Shown here: positions 16,968 to 25,979 of the stretch, piece by piece
Layout of the letters: each line of letters opens with the position of its first letter
How positions within the stretch are numbered: position 1 is the stretch's first letter
Source: an uncultured Prevotellaceae bacterium
Lineage (GTDB): Bacteria; Bacteroidota; Bacteroidia; Bacteroidales; Bacteroidaceae
Assembly (NCBI GenBank): GCA_946626595.1
Contig: CAMOUQ010000009.1
Span: forward strand, 1-46,239
DNA length: 46,239 nt
Direction: 5' to 3'
Made by a program: the position numbers and the translations under genes
Notes under the pieces: model-generated
Told to the model about the DNA's origin: nothing
Databases searched by the model: none
What the model saw: only the letters and a program-made list of their open reading frames with translations

Positions 16968-19382
16968 ATGAAAAGAAACATCATACTCTGTGCACTCTGT
17001 CTTCTCTGTGCACTCCGTGGCCAATCCCAGGTTACCGTACATGTTGACCTCAACCAGCCTGGGCATGCCGTCAGCCCTACGCTCTACGGCATCTTCTTCG
17101 AGGACATCAACCATGCTGCCGACGGCGGCCTGTATGCCGAACTCATCCGCAACCGCTCCTTCGAGGAGGTGCGCGGATTCGAACACGAAACGGCCGTAGC
17201 CTGGTCGGCAATGCCCGGTGCGGACATCCGTCTCACCACCGACAACCTGCTCAATGAAGCCCAGCAGCACGCCCTCCAGGTCGATGTCAGACAGGCCGGC
17301 AGCGGCGTGGAGAACAAAGGCTTCTGGGGCATACATGCCCAAAACGGCCTTCAGTACAAACTCTCCTTCTGGGTGCGCGCCCTGCAGGGCAACCCCGGGC
17401 AGCTGACAGCCTCGCTGGTCGGCAGCGACGGACAGGTAATCAGCTCCGTCTCCATTGGCGATAAAATCGGCAAGAAGTGGCAAAAGGTGGAGACCAAGTT
17501 CGTCTGCACCGGCGACGACCCACAGGCCCGTTTCCGCCTGACCGCCGAGCGCCCCTGCCAGATGGCCCTCGACGTGGTGAGCCTCTTCCCGCCCACCTTC
17601 AAGAACCGCCCCAACGGCATGCGCCCGCAGCTGGCACAGATGTTGGCCGACATGCACCCCAAGTTTATGCGCTTCCCCGGCGGTTGCTATGTCGAGGGAC
17701 AGGAAGCACCGGAGAACGCCTTCCGCTGGGAACGCACCATAGGTCCCATCGAGAAGCGCCCCGGACACTACGACGCCAACTGGCGCTACTGGACCACCGA
17801 CGGCATGGGCTTCCACGAGTTTCTGCAGCTGTCTGAGGACCTGGGTGCCAAGCCCCTCTACGTGGTCAACGTGGGCATCTGGCACGGAGGCTTCACACCC
17901 GTGGAGGAACTGGACGGCTGGATTCAGGAGTGCATGGACGCCCTGGAATATGCCAACGGCGACGCCAAGACCACCAAGTACGGACGCCTGCGTGCCGAGA
18001 ACGGGCATCCCGAACCCTTCAACATCGAGTATCTGGAGATTGGTAACGAGAATGCCAACTTCCACTTCGGCGACAATCGCGACCAGAGCGAACGCTACTT
18101 CGAACGCTACCGCAAGTTCTACGACGCCATCAAGGCCAAGTACCCCAACATCCAGTGCATCGGCAACGTGGAGGCCTGGGGCACCGACTATCCCTCGTGG
18201 CGCAGCAAGGAGCCCGTCGACATGCTCGACGAGCACTACTACCGCAATCCGTCGTGGTTCATGGACGCTTACCAGAAGTACGACCGCTACGACCGTCGCG
18301 GCCCGAAGATATACGTCGGCGAATACGCCGTCACCAGCCAGTTTGGCAAGGTGGGCAACCAGAATGCAGCCCTGGGCGAAGCCGTATATATGCTGGGCAT
18401 GGAGAACAATTCCGACATCGTAGCGATGGCCTCGTACGCCCCCATCTTTGTCAACGACAATGCCTCCAACTGGCCCACCGACATGATTCACTTCAATGCG
18501 CACTATGCCTTCGGCACACCGTCGTACTGGGTGCAGAACCTCTTCTCCAACCACATCGGCACGCGCACCGTCCCCCAGACGCTGAAGTGGACGCTGCCCG
18601 AACCCAAACCCGTGGAGGCCCCTCAGGCCTTGCACGTCGGCGTGGGCACATGGGACACGCAGGCCGAATATAAGGAGCCGCAACTCATCGTCGACGGACA
18701 GACGTACCGCCTGCCCGACATCAAGACGTGGGAGCACAATCGCGGTCGCGAACCCCACATGGAGGTCTGCCCCACCGACTTCAAGGCCAAGAAGTACACC
18801 TACAGCGTGAAGGCCCGCAAGACTGGCGGACGAGAGGGCTTCCTGCTCGTCTATAACTACCAGAACAACCGCGACTTCGACTGGTTCAACATCGGTGGCT
18901 GGGGCAACACCCAGAATGCCATCGAACAGAGTGTCGACGGCGGACGCATGAACATCGGGCGCGAGGCTCCCTTCAAGGTCGAGGAGGGCCGCTGGTACGA
19001 CCTGCGCGTCGAGGTGGAAGGCGACAGCGTGGCTGCCTACATCGACGGCAAGCTCCAGACGACGGCCCGCCATCGCAATCCCAACATGCGCGGCGTCTTC
19101 AGCAACTCCACGCTCGACGAAAAGACCAATACGTTGTACATCAAGGTTGTGAACGTGGGCGAGGGCTCGACGCAGGGCTGCGTCATCCTCAACGGCGGAT
19201 TGGCTGCCCAGAGCAGCATGGTGCGCCTGGCGGCTGAGAGCGGACAGGACGAGAATACACGTCAAGACCCCTTGGTCATCCAGCCACACTACATCGGTAC
19301 ATTCATCGACCAGGGCGGCCGTCAGGTCAAGTTCCCCGTGGCTCCCTTCTCGGTCAACATCATTACCGTAAAACTGAAATAG
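16968..19382 (+). CDS. Secreted alpha-L-arabinofuranosidase, GH51 (804 aa)
   Basis: The signal peptide is about 1-20 (MKRNIILCALCLLCALRGQS). LYGIFFEDINHAADGGLYAE near residues 39-58 is a GH51 hallmark. A carbohydrate-binding-like insert covers about 70-210. The TIM barrel carries the acid/base Glu361 in EIGNENANF and the nucleophile Glu452 in YVGEYAV. The C-terminal half includes a concanavalin-like region (about 590-740) and the final beta domain. The expected role is release of terminal arabinofuranose from arabinan or arabinoxylan in the periplasm or at the surface. It sits alone, without SusC/SusD genes in the window, so it is not part of a complete polysaccharide utilisation locus here. 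Confidence 0.93.
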   Translation: MKRNIILCALCLLCALRGQSQVTVHVDLNQPGHAVSPTLYGIFFEDINHAADGGLYAELIRNRSFEEVRGFEHETAVAWSAMPGADIRLTTDNLLNEAQQHALQVDVRQAGSGVENKGFWGIHAQNGLQYKLSFWVRALQGNPGQLTASLVGSDGQVISSVSIGDKIGKKWQKVETKFVCTGDDPQARFRLTAERPCQMALDVVSLFPPTFKNRPNGMRPQLAQMLADMHPKFMRFPGGCYVEGQEAPENAFRWERTIGPIEKRPGHYDANWRYWTTDGMGFHEFLQLSEDLGAKPLYVVNVGIWHGGFTPVEELDGWIQECMDALEYANGDAKTTKYGRLRAENGHPEPFNIEYLEIGNENANFHFGDNRDQSERYFERYRKFYDAIKAKYPNIQCIGNVEAWGTDYPSWRSKEPVDMLDEHYYRNPSWFMDAYQKYDRYDRRGPKIYVGEYAVTSQFGKVGNQNAALGEAVYMLGMENNSDIVAMASYAPIFVNDNASNWPTDMIHFNAHYAFGTPSYWVQNLFSNHIGTRTVPQTLKWTLPEPKPVEAPQALHVGVGTWDTQAEYKEPQLIVDGQTYRLPDIKTWEHNRGREPHMEVCPTDFKAKKYTYSVKARKTGGREGFLLVYNYQNNRDFDWFNIGGWGNTQNAIEQSVDGGRMNIGREAPFKVEEGRWYDLRVEVEGDSVAAYIDGKLQTTARHRNPNMRGVFSNSTLDEKTNTLYIKVVNVGEGSTQGCVILNGGLAAQSSMVRLAAESGQDENTRQDPLVIQPHYIGTFIDQGGRQVKFPVAPFSVNIITVKLK

Positions 19383-19411
19383 TCCCCATCCCCCAGGGTT
19401 AGCAAACGACC

Positions 19412-20878
19412 ATGCCGAACAATTTCCAAGGCCAGGGCGCCTATCAGATTCAGACCCAGACTCAGACACTCACACCTCAGCAAGTGCTGACGGTGCGACT
19501 GACCGAACTGCCCCTGAACGACCTGCGCGAGCGCATCGAGAAGGAACTGGAGGACAACCCCTGGTTGCAAGGGGAGCGCACGGAACATGCGGGCGGCCCT
19601 GACGAATCGGAAGATGGGGGCCGCGCAGAGGGCGACGAGGAGGCTGGAGAGACTGATTATGCCCCGTCGGGCGCCGACAGCGACAGCTATGACGACGTGG
19701 ACGACGGCATCCCCCGGGAGCCAAGCGGAAACAACGAGGAGCAGCGCGGCCACGAACTGGGGGATACGTCCGAATCGTTCTTCGACCACCTGGTGGGACA
19801 ACTTGGCGAATACCAACTCACCGACCACGAACGAGAGGTGATGAAGTACCTGATAGGTTCGCTGGCCGACGACGGCCTGCTGCGCACGCCGCTCTATCAG
19901 ATAGCTGACGAACTGGACATCTACCAGAACGTGCAGACCAACGAGGAGGAATTGGAACGGCTGCTTACGTCAGTCCTGCAACAGATGGACCCCGCTGGGG
20001 TGGGGGGGCGCGACCTTCGCGAGTGCCTCACCCTGCAGGCCCGGCGCAACTACAGCGGTAAGGTGCGCGACCAGTTGGTGACCCTCTTCCAGCGCTATTG
20101 GGACGACTTTGTCCATCTGCGTTGGCAACGCATCCAGCATGTGCTGAAACTGGACGACCTGGAAGTCGAACGCCTGCGCCAACGCATTCAGCGACTGAAT
20201 CCGAGACCCGGAGGAAGCCTGGGTGGCGACCGCAGCGACAACCATATCATCACGCCCGACTTCTTCGTCGAAACCGATGAGAACGGACGCATACAACTGA
20301 CCCTCAACGAAGGAGAACTGCCCCGGCTGACCATCAGTCCCGACGCAGAGCAGGAACTGCAGATGCCTGTCGTCTCGCGTTCCGAGCGCGATGCCATGAA
20401 CTATTTGCGACAGCAGGTGGGCAACGCCCGCATGTTCATCGAGGCCATTGCCCAACGCCGCGAGACGATGCTCCGCACCATGCAGGCCATCATCCGCCTG
20501 CAACGACCCTTCTTCCTGGAGGGCGACGAGACATTGCTTCGGCCCATGAAGCTGGAAGATGTGGCCAGCCAGACGGGACAGGACATCTCCACCGTCAGTC
20601 GCGTCTCCAACAGCAAGTATGTGCAGACCGACCATGGCATCTATCCGCTGCGATGGTTCTTCACCTCTGCCGCATCACAGAATGGCGACGAGGTGACGGT
20701 GCGAAAGATACTGGTTGCCCTGAAGGAAATCGTCGACAACGAGGACAAGAGCCATCCGCTGAGCGACGAACGACTGGTGAAGATGCTCCAGGAACGCGGA
20801 TATGCCGTGGCCCGGCGCACGGTGGCCAAGTATCGGACACAGCTCGGAATAGCTGAAAGCAGAATGAGAAAACAATGA
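19412..20878 (+). CDS. rpoN: RNA polymerase sigma-54 factor (488 aa)
   Basis: Region I is Gln-rich (QTQTQTLTPQQVL) and contains LPLNDLRERIEKELEDNPWL. An acidic, low-complexity region II (about 55-110) follows. The core-binding domain and the DNA-binding HTH (KLEDVASQTGQDISTVSR) come next, and the protein ends with the RpoN box, here ARRTVAKYRTQLGI (family consensus ARRTVAKYRE). It directs RNA polymerase to -24/-12 promoters and needs an AAA+ enhancer-binding activator. None is encoded nearby. The start lies 29 bp after the GH51 stop. Its stop overlaps the ATG of the following membrane protein (ATGATG), indicating translational coupling. Confidence 0.95.
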   Translation: MPNNFQGQGAYQIQTQTQTLTPQQVLTVRLTELPLNDLRERIEKELEDNPWLQGERTEHAGGPDESEDGGRAEGDEEAGETDYAPSGADSDSYDDVDDGIPREPSGNNEEQRGHELGDTSESFFDHLVGQLGEYQLTDHEREVMKYLIGSLADDGLLRTPLYQIADELDIYQNVQTNEEELERLLTSVLQQMDPAGVGGRDLRECLTLQARRNYSGKVRDQLVTLFQRYWDDFVHLRWQRIQHVLKLDDLEVERLRQRIQRLNPRPGGSLGGDRSDNHIITPDFFVETDENGRIQLTLNEGELPRLTISPDAEQELQMPVVSRSERDAMNYLRQQVGNARMFIEAIAQRRETMLRTMQAIIRLQRPFFLEGDETLLRPMKLEDVASQTGQDISTVSRVSNSKYVQTDHGIYPLRWFFTSAASQNGDEVTVRKILVALKEIVDNEDKSHPLSDERLVKMLQERGYAVARRTVAKYRTQLGIAESRMRKQ

Positions 20879-21537
20879 TGGGAGAACAGAATATAGAGCA
20901 GAAATCAAGGGTTGAACGGCTGCGCGAGCATGCTTCGATGAGTGTGTTGGCACGGGCCATGTCCAACGTGTTCCGTCCGTCCTACTTTCCCATGCTGGGT
21001 TTCGTGCTGCTGCTCATGTTCACCTATCTGTCGCAACTGCCCTGGCAGTTCAAGGCGGTCATTCTGGCGATGGTGTATTTGTTCACGCTTTTCCTGCCGG
21101 CCATCGGCGTCTATGCCTTCCGGCGGATGCGCAGGCTCAATGTGCAGCAACTGACCCTCCACCACAATCGTCTGGTCCCCTACGTGCTCCACATCATCTG
21201 CTACGGCGTGCTGCTGCGCTTCCTGTTCAGCATCCATGCGCCTGTGTTCATGGGGGGCATCATCGTCATAAGCCTGCTCGTACAGTGTGTCTGCACGGTC
21301 ACCACCCTCTGGTGGAAGGTCAGTATGCACTCGGCCGGCGTGGGGGCCATCATGGGTGCCTTGGTGGCATACTCCAGCATCTTCCACTTCAATCCCGTTT
21401 GGTGGCTGTGCCTGGCCTTGTTGGTCAGCGGAGCCGTCAACAGCAGCCGCATGTATCTGCGCCAGCACACCCTTTGGCAGGTGCTGGGGGGCACTCTGAT
21501 TGGGTTTGCCTGCGGCCTCGTGGGACTGTTTATATGA
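20875..21537 (+). CDS. PAP2-like integral membrane protein (220 aa)
   Basis: About six hydrophobic helices start near residue 35. Remnants of the PAP2 phosphatase motifs are visible: KVSMHSAG (148-155, with His152 in place of PSGH) and SR-x5-H (191-198), followed by Gln202 where classical enzymes have Asp. The third element, KxxxxxxRP, is not clear (NRLVPY at 98-103 may correspond). A lipid phosphatase role at the inner membrane is possible, but the altered motif makes activity uncertain. Two adjacent ATGs (20875, 20878) could start it. It overlaps rpoN by 4 bp. Confidence 0.7.
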   Translation: MMGEQNIEQKSRVERLREHASMSVLARAMSNVFRPSYFPMLGFVLLLMFTYLSQLPWQFKAVILAMVYLFTLFLPAIGVYAFRRMRRLNVQQLTLHHNRLVPYVLHIICYGVLLRFLFSIHAPVFMGGIIVISLLVQCVCTVTTLWWKVSMHSAGVGAIMGALVAYSSIFHFNPVWWLCLALLVSGAVNSSRMYLRQHTLWQVLGGTLIGFACGLVGLFI

Positions 21538-21605
21538 CCCTGTGCAATCCAGGACCGCCATGGGCACGCATAGAAAGAACGGAATAATTAAATGAAAAAT
21601 AAGAT

Positions 21606-22112
21606 ATGAATCCAAAAGTAAGTATCATCATGGGCAGCACAAGCGACCTGCCCGTTATGGAGAAGGCTGCTAAGCTTCTTGATGAAATGGGCGTTTATTT
21701 CGAGATGAATGCCCTTTCGGCACATCGCACTCCGGCCGAGGTGGAACAGTTCGCCCGTGAGGCAGAAGGCCGTGGCGTACGTGTCATCATTGCCGGTGCC
21801 GGCATGGCTGCGGCCTTGCCTGGCGTCATAGCTGCCAACACGACGTTGCCCGTCATCGGGGTTCCCATCAAGGGAATGCTCGACGGACTGGATGCCCTGC
21901 TCTCCATCGTGCAGATGCCTCCCGGCATACCTGTGGCAACGATGGGCGTCAATGGGGCTCAGAATGCGGCCATCTTGGCTGTGGAGATGTTGGCTCTCAG
22001 CGATGAGGCCCTGGCCCTGAAGATGAAGAATTATAAAGAAAGTTTAAAGGGGAAAATAATAAAGGCCAATATGGAATTGGCCGAAGTGAAGTATGAGCAT
22101 AAGGTAAATTAA
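21606..22112 (+). CDS. purE: N5-carboxyaminoimidazole ribonucleotide mutase PurE (168 aa)
   Basis: GSTSDLP (10-16) forms the phosphate-binding loop. SAHRTP (38-43) holds the catalytic His40. GMAAALPGVIAANTTLPVIG is the class I PurE signature. The enzyme isomerises N5-CAIR to CAIR in de novo purine synthesis and is a cytoplasmic octamer. No purK is in the window. It lies 68 bp after the PAP2-like gene, with no clear promoter in the gap, and precedes ispG by 39 bp. Confidence 0.95.
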   Translation: MNPKVSIIMGSTSDLPVMEKAAKLLDEMGVYFEMNALSAHRTPAEVEQFAREAEGRGVRVIIAGAGMAAALPGVIAANTTLPVIGVPIKGMLDGLDALLSIVQMPPGIPVATMGVNGAQNAAILAVEMLALSDEALALKMKNYKESLKGKIIKANMELAEVKYEHKVN

Positions 22113-22151
22113 AGGTTCTTAAAGCCCTTATGATACTTAAAGACCTAAAAA

Positions 22152-23306
22152 ATGATGATAAGAAGAGTAACTCATGAAGTGCGAGTCGGCAACATCGGCA
22201 TAGGCGGGCAGAATCCCGTGAGAGTGCAGTCGATGTGTACCACCTCGACGATGGATACCGAGGGATGTGTGCAGCAGATATTGGCCATTGCCAAGGCCGG
22301 AGGCGAACTGGTTCGCCTGACCACTCAGGGCGTGCGCGAGGCCGAAAACCTGGGCGAAATACGCCGCAGGGTGAGGGCCTTAGGGTGCGACGTGCCCTTG
22401 GTGGCCGACGTACACTTCAATCCTCGTGTGGCCGAGGTGGCCGCCCTGAACTGCGAGAAGGTTCGCATCAATCCCGGCAACTATGTCGATGCTGCCCGCC
22501 AGTTCAAACATCTGGAGTATACCGATGAGGAATATCAGGCCGAACTGCGCAAGATAGAGGAACGCCTCATACCTTTCCTGAATATATGTAAGGAGCACCA
22601 CACCGCTGTGCGCATCGGCGTCAATCATGGCAGCCTCTCGGATCGCATCATGTCGCGCTATGGCGATACGCCCGAGGGCATCGTGGAGTCGTGTATGGAG
22701 TTTTTGCGCATCTGCATGCGTGAACATTTCCTCGACGTCGTTGTCAGCATCAAGGCCTCGAACACGGTGGTGATGGTGCAGAGCGTTCGTTTGCTGGTCA
22801 AGGCAATGGATGCCGAGGGCATGACTTTCCCCTTACACCTGGGCGTGACCGAGGCTGGTGAGGGCGAGGATGGTCGCATCAAGTCGGCCGTGGGCATTGG
22901 CGCCCTGTTGGTAGACGGCATCGGGGATACCATACGTGTGTCCCTGAGTGAGGCCCCCGAGAATGAAATCCCCGTGGCCTACACGCTGTTGCAGGCCGCC
23001 CGACTGCGATTCACGAAGACGGAGTATATCTCGTGTCCCGGTTGTGGACGCACGTTGTTCGACCTTCAGGGGACCATAGCTCGCGTAAAGAAGGCTACCA
23101 GCCACCTGACAGGTCTGAAGATAGCCGTCATGGGCTGCATCGTGAATGGGCCCGGCGAAATGGCTGATGCCGACTATGGCTATGTGGGTGCGGCACGTGG
23201 CAAGGTCAGCCTCTATCGCGGTAAGCAGTGCGTGGAGATGAACATCCCCGAGGAACAGGCCGTAGACAAACTGTTAGAGATTATAGAGAAGGATAGGAAA
23301 TCCTAA
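22152..23306 (+). CDS. ispG: 4-hydroxy-3-methylbut-2-enyl diphosphate synthase IspG, short form (384 aa)
   Basis: IspG catalyses the penultimate step of the MEP isoprenoid pathway, converting MEcPP to HMBPP with a [4Fe-4S] cluster. The TIM barrel (about 1-275) has VRVQSM, ADVHFNPRVA and VRINPGN. The cluster ligands are Cys295 and Cys298 (SCPGCGRT), Cys329 (MGCIVNGPGE) and Glu336. From memory, most Bacteroidetes IspG proteins are about 600 aa, with an inserted domain between barrel and cluster domain. Here the barrel end (EIPVAYTLLQAARLRF) runs into the cluster domain within about 20 residues, as in E. coli. The surrounding sequence still looks Bacteroidetes-like. Two start ATGs are adjacent (22152, 22155). 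Confidence 0.95.
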   Translation: MMIRRVTHEVRVGNIGIGGQNPVRVQSMCTTSTMDTEGCVQQILAIAKAGGELVRLTTQGVREAENLGEIRRRVRALGCDVPLVADVHFNPRVAEVAALNCEKVRINPGNYVDAARQFKHLEYTDEEYQAELRKIEERLIPFLNICKEHHTAVRIGVNHGSLSDRIMSRYGDTPEGIVESCMEFLRICMREHFLDVVVSIKASNTVVMVQSVRLLVKAMDAEGMTFPLHLGVTEAGEGEDGRIKSAVGIGALLVDGIGDTIRVSLSEAPENEIPVAYTLLQAARLRFTKTEYISCPGCGRTLFDLQGTIARVKKATSHLTGLKIAVMGCIVNGPGEMADADYGYVGAARGKVSLYRGKQCVEMNIPEEQAVDKLLEIIEKDRKS

Positions 23307-23336
23307 TCGTCCGATTCAAATAATATATCAAGAACT

Positions 23337-24839
23337 ATGAATAATCAACCATTACTTATTTACAACACCCTTTCGCGTCAGAAGGAGTTGTTCCGTCCCC
23401 TTCATGAGGGCCGTGTAGGCATGTATGTCTGCGGCCCAACGGTCTATGGCGATGCCCATCTGGGACATGCTCGTCCGGCCATCACCTTCGACCTCCTTTT
23501 CCGCTATCTGCAGCATATAGGTTACAAGGTGCGCTATGTCCGCAATATCACCGATGTGGGCCATCTGGAGCACGATGCCGACGAGGGAGAGGACAAGATT
23601 GCCAAGAAGGCTCGTGTGGAACAACTGGAACCTATGGAGGTGGCTCAGTATTACACCAATCGTTTCCACGATGCCATGGCTGCCCTGAACTGTCTGCCCC
23701 CCAGCATCGAGCCTCATGCCACCGGTCATATCATCGAGCAGCAGCAACTGGTGCGCCAGATTCTAGACCATGGATATGCCTATGAGTCGAACGGTTCGGT
23801 CTACTTCGACGTAGAGAAGTACGACCACGACCACCACTATGGCATACTCTCGGGCCGTTCGCTGGAGAATATCAAGGATGCCAGTCGCGAATTGAGTGGT
23901 GTCGGTGAGAAGAAGAACCAAGCCGACTTCGCCCTATGGAAAAAGGCACAGCCCGAGCACATCATGCGCTGGCCTTCGCCTTGGAGCGATGGTTTCCCGG
24001 GTTGGCACTGCGAATGCACGGCTATGGGACGCAAGTATCTGGGAGAGGAGTTTGACATCCACGGCGGTGGCATGGACCTCGTCTTCCCCCACCACGAGTG
24101 TGAAATAGCACAGGCTGTGGCAAGTCAGGGCCATCAGATGGTGCACTATTGGATGCACAACAATATGATAACCATCGATGGAAAGAAGATGGGTAAGTCG
24201 TATAACAATTTCATCACCCTGCCCGAATTCTTTGCCGGCACACATCCCTTGCTCACCCAGGCTTATACGCCCATGACCATCCGTTTCTTCATCCTTCAGG
24301 CTCACTATCGTTCGACGGTTGACTTCGGCAATGATGCCCTGCAGGCAGCCGAGAAGGGTCTGGCTCGTCTGATGGATGGCTGGAAGCTGTTGCAGCGGCT
24401 TCAGGAAGGCCAGAAGACCAAGGGACAGCCGCAGGTGGAGATGAAGTACGTCGATGATTTGCGTCAGCAATGCTACGATGCCATGAACGATGACCTCAAC
24501 TCTCCTCAAGTCATCAGTGCCCTGTTCGATGCTTGTCGTATTATCAACACGGTCAACGACCACAAGGCCAGCATCACGGCCGAGGTGGCACAGGCATTTG
24601 CCGATGTGTTCCGCACCTTTGCTTTCGACATCCTGGGTCTTACGGAGAACAGTGGTGCCAGCAACAAGGAGCGCGAGGAAGCCTTCGGACACGTTGTGGA
24701 TATGTTGCTGGAGCAGCGTATGCAGGCCAAGGCCGAGAAGAACTGGGCCCTTAGTGATAAGATTCGTAACGATCTCGCAGCCCTCGGATTCGAGGTCAAG
24801 GATACACCCGACGGCTTTGCCTGGTCGCTCAATAAGTAG
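23337..24839 (+). CDS. cysS: Cysteinyl-tRNA synthetase (500 aa)
   Basis: The class I HIGH motif is HLGH (41-44) within [19 protein letters not shown]. The zinc site that selects cysteine is C32, C227, H252 and E256. The KMSKS loop reads KMGKS (284-288). The anticodon-binding and DALR-like region occupies about 330-500. It charges tRNA-Cys in the cytoplasm. It is the last gene of the plus-strand run and converges on the sulfatase-maturase gene with only 6 bp between stops and no visible terminator. Confidence 0.96.
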   Translation: MNNQPLLIYNTLSRQKELFRPLHEGRVGMYVCGPTVYGDAHLGHARPAITFDLLFRYLQHIGYKVRYVRNITDVGHLEHDADEGEDKIAKKARVEQLEPMEVAQYYTNRFHDAMAALNCLPPSIEPHATGHIIEQQQLVRQILDHGYAYESNGSVYFDVEKYDHDHHYGILSGRSLENIKDASRELSGVGEKKNQADFALWKKAQPEHIMRWPSPWSDGFPGWHCECTAMGRKYLGEEFDIHGGGMDLVFPHHECEIAQAVASQGHQMVHYWMHNNMITIDGKKMGKSYNNFITLPEFFAGTHPLLTQAYTPMTIRFFILQAHYRSTVDFGNDALQAAEKGLARLMDGWKLLQRLQEGQKTKGQPQVEMKYVDDLRQQCYDAMNDDLNSPQVISALFDACRIINTVNDHKASITAEVAQAFADVFRTFAFDILGLTENSGASNKEREEAFGHVVDMLLEQRMQAKAEKNWALSDKIRNDLAALGFEVKDTPDGFAWSLNK

Positions 24840-24845
24840 TATCCA

Positions 24846-25979
24846 TTATAGGCCGTTTGAGGCTTGAAGCTTTTCCTTCATGCCGTCCATCCATGGGGCG
24901 ACATGGAGGAAAAACTTTTTATACCCTTCGCACAGATAGTTGCGTCCGTCGGGCAATATGCGGTTCTTGGGGCATTCGCCATTGCAGGCAAAGAGCCATT
25001 CACATTCTCGGCAGACGTCGGGCAGACTGTCTTGTTTTATCCTACCGAAGCGCGACTGTTTCTCGCCGTACATCATCTCCACGAGTGGAGTCTCGTTGAT
25101 GTTGCCAAGTTTGTATTCGGGGAAGACGAAGTGATCGCAAGCGTAGACGTCACCGTTGAATTCCATGACGCCGGCATGGGCACACGAATGGGCCATTGTG
25201 CATACGCCTGGAACCATGCCGCACCAGTTGCAAAGCGTCGCGTCGAACAATTGCACGAACATTACGCCTACGTCGCCGTGGTTGACCCATTCGTCGAATA
25301 TGGTGCAAAGGAAGTCTCCCCACTGTCGGGCACCCACATTGAAGGGGGCTGGACTGCCGTCGGGCATGCGTTCCACAATGGGTGTGAACTGCAGGTAGCG
25401 GCACTGGAGTTCATCGCGAAAGAAACGATAAAACTCCAGAGGGTGATCGCCGTTCAGGTTGTTGACTACGGCCATCGCATTCCACTCGACGTGGAAGCGG
25501 TTGAGCAGGTCGATGCCCCGCCGGACCTTGGCCCATGATGGGCGGCCCTGCGGTGTGCGGCGGTAGTAATCGTGAAACTCCTGTGGGCCGTCGATGCTGA
25601 CACCCACTAACCAGTGTTCGTCATGCAGGAAACGGGCCCATTCTTCGGTCACCAGTGTTCCGTTGGTCTGTATGCAATTAGAGATAATCTTGCCGTTGGC
25701 ATAGCGCTTCTGCAACTCGATGGCTCGCCGATAGAAAGAAAGCGGACGCATCATGGTCTCGCCTCCATGCCAGGTGAAAAGGACCTCGTCCCCCGTCTGG
25801 GCACCGATATACTGTTGGATGAATTCCTCCAGCAGGGCTTCGCTCATTACATGACGCGGAACCTCGTCGTACAGATGCTTCTTAGAGAGGTAGTAACAAT
25901 ATTCGCATGCCAAATTGCAATGTGCCCCGATGGGCTTTAGCATGACGTAGAGTGGGCGGGAGAAGGGGGAGAGTATCAT
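24846..25979 (-). CDS. Anaerobic sulfatase-maturating enzyme, radical SAM/SPASM (377 aa)
   Basis: The radical-SAM cluster motif CNLACEYC is at 21-28 (C21, C25, C28). The SPASM region holds the auxiliary-cluster cysteines (C253, C260, C266, C281, C323, C326, C332, C336, C350), and Asp282 after YAC matches the catalytic base position of anSME enzymes. The family oxidises a Cys or Ser in sulfatases to formylglycine without oxygen. That activates the sulfatases used on host mucin and glycosaminoglycans. No sulfatase of that type is in the window, so it must act on targets elsewhere. The ATG at 25979 overlaps the stop of the permease gene (ATGA), which decides the start. Confidence 0.9.
   Translation of the reverse strand: MILSPFSRPLYVMLKPIGAHCNLACEYCYYLSKKHLYDEVPRHVMSEALLEEFIQQYIGAQTGDEVLFTWHGGETMMRPLSFYRRAIELQKRYANGKIISNCIQTNGTLVTEEWARFLHDEHWLVGVSIDGPQEFHDYYRRTPQGRPSWAKVRRGIDLLNRFHVEWNAMAVVNNLNGDHPLEFYRFFRDELQCRYLQFTPIVERMPDGSPAPFNVGARQWGDFLCTIFDEWVNHGDVGVMFVQLFDATLCNWCGMVPGVCTMAHSCAHAGVMEFNGDVYACDHFVFPEYKLGNINETPLVEMMYGEKQSRFGRIKQDSLPDVCRECEWLFACNGECPKNRILPDGRNYLCEGYKKFFLHVAPWMDGMKEKLQASNGL

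Noticed and set aside
16440-19469. 1009-codon open frame on the minus strand opposite GH51
   Set aside because: The GH51 product has catalytic motifs and a signal peptide. The antisense frame has no recognisable motif and overlaps three plus-strand genes (ypfJ, GH51 and the start of rpoN).
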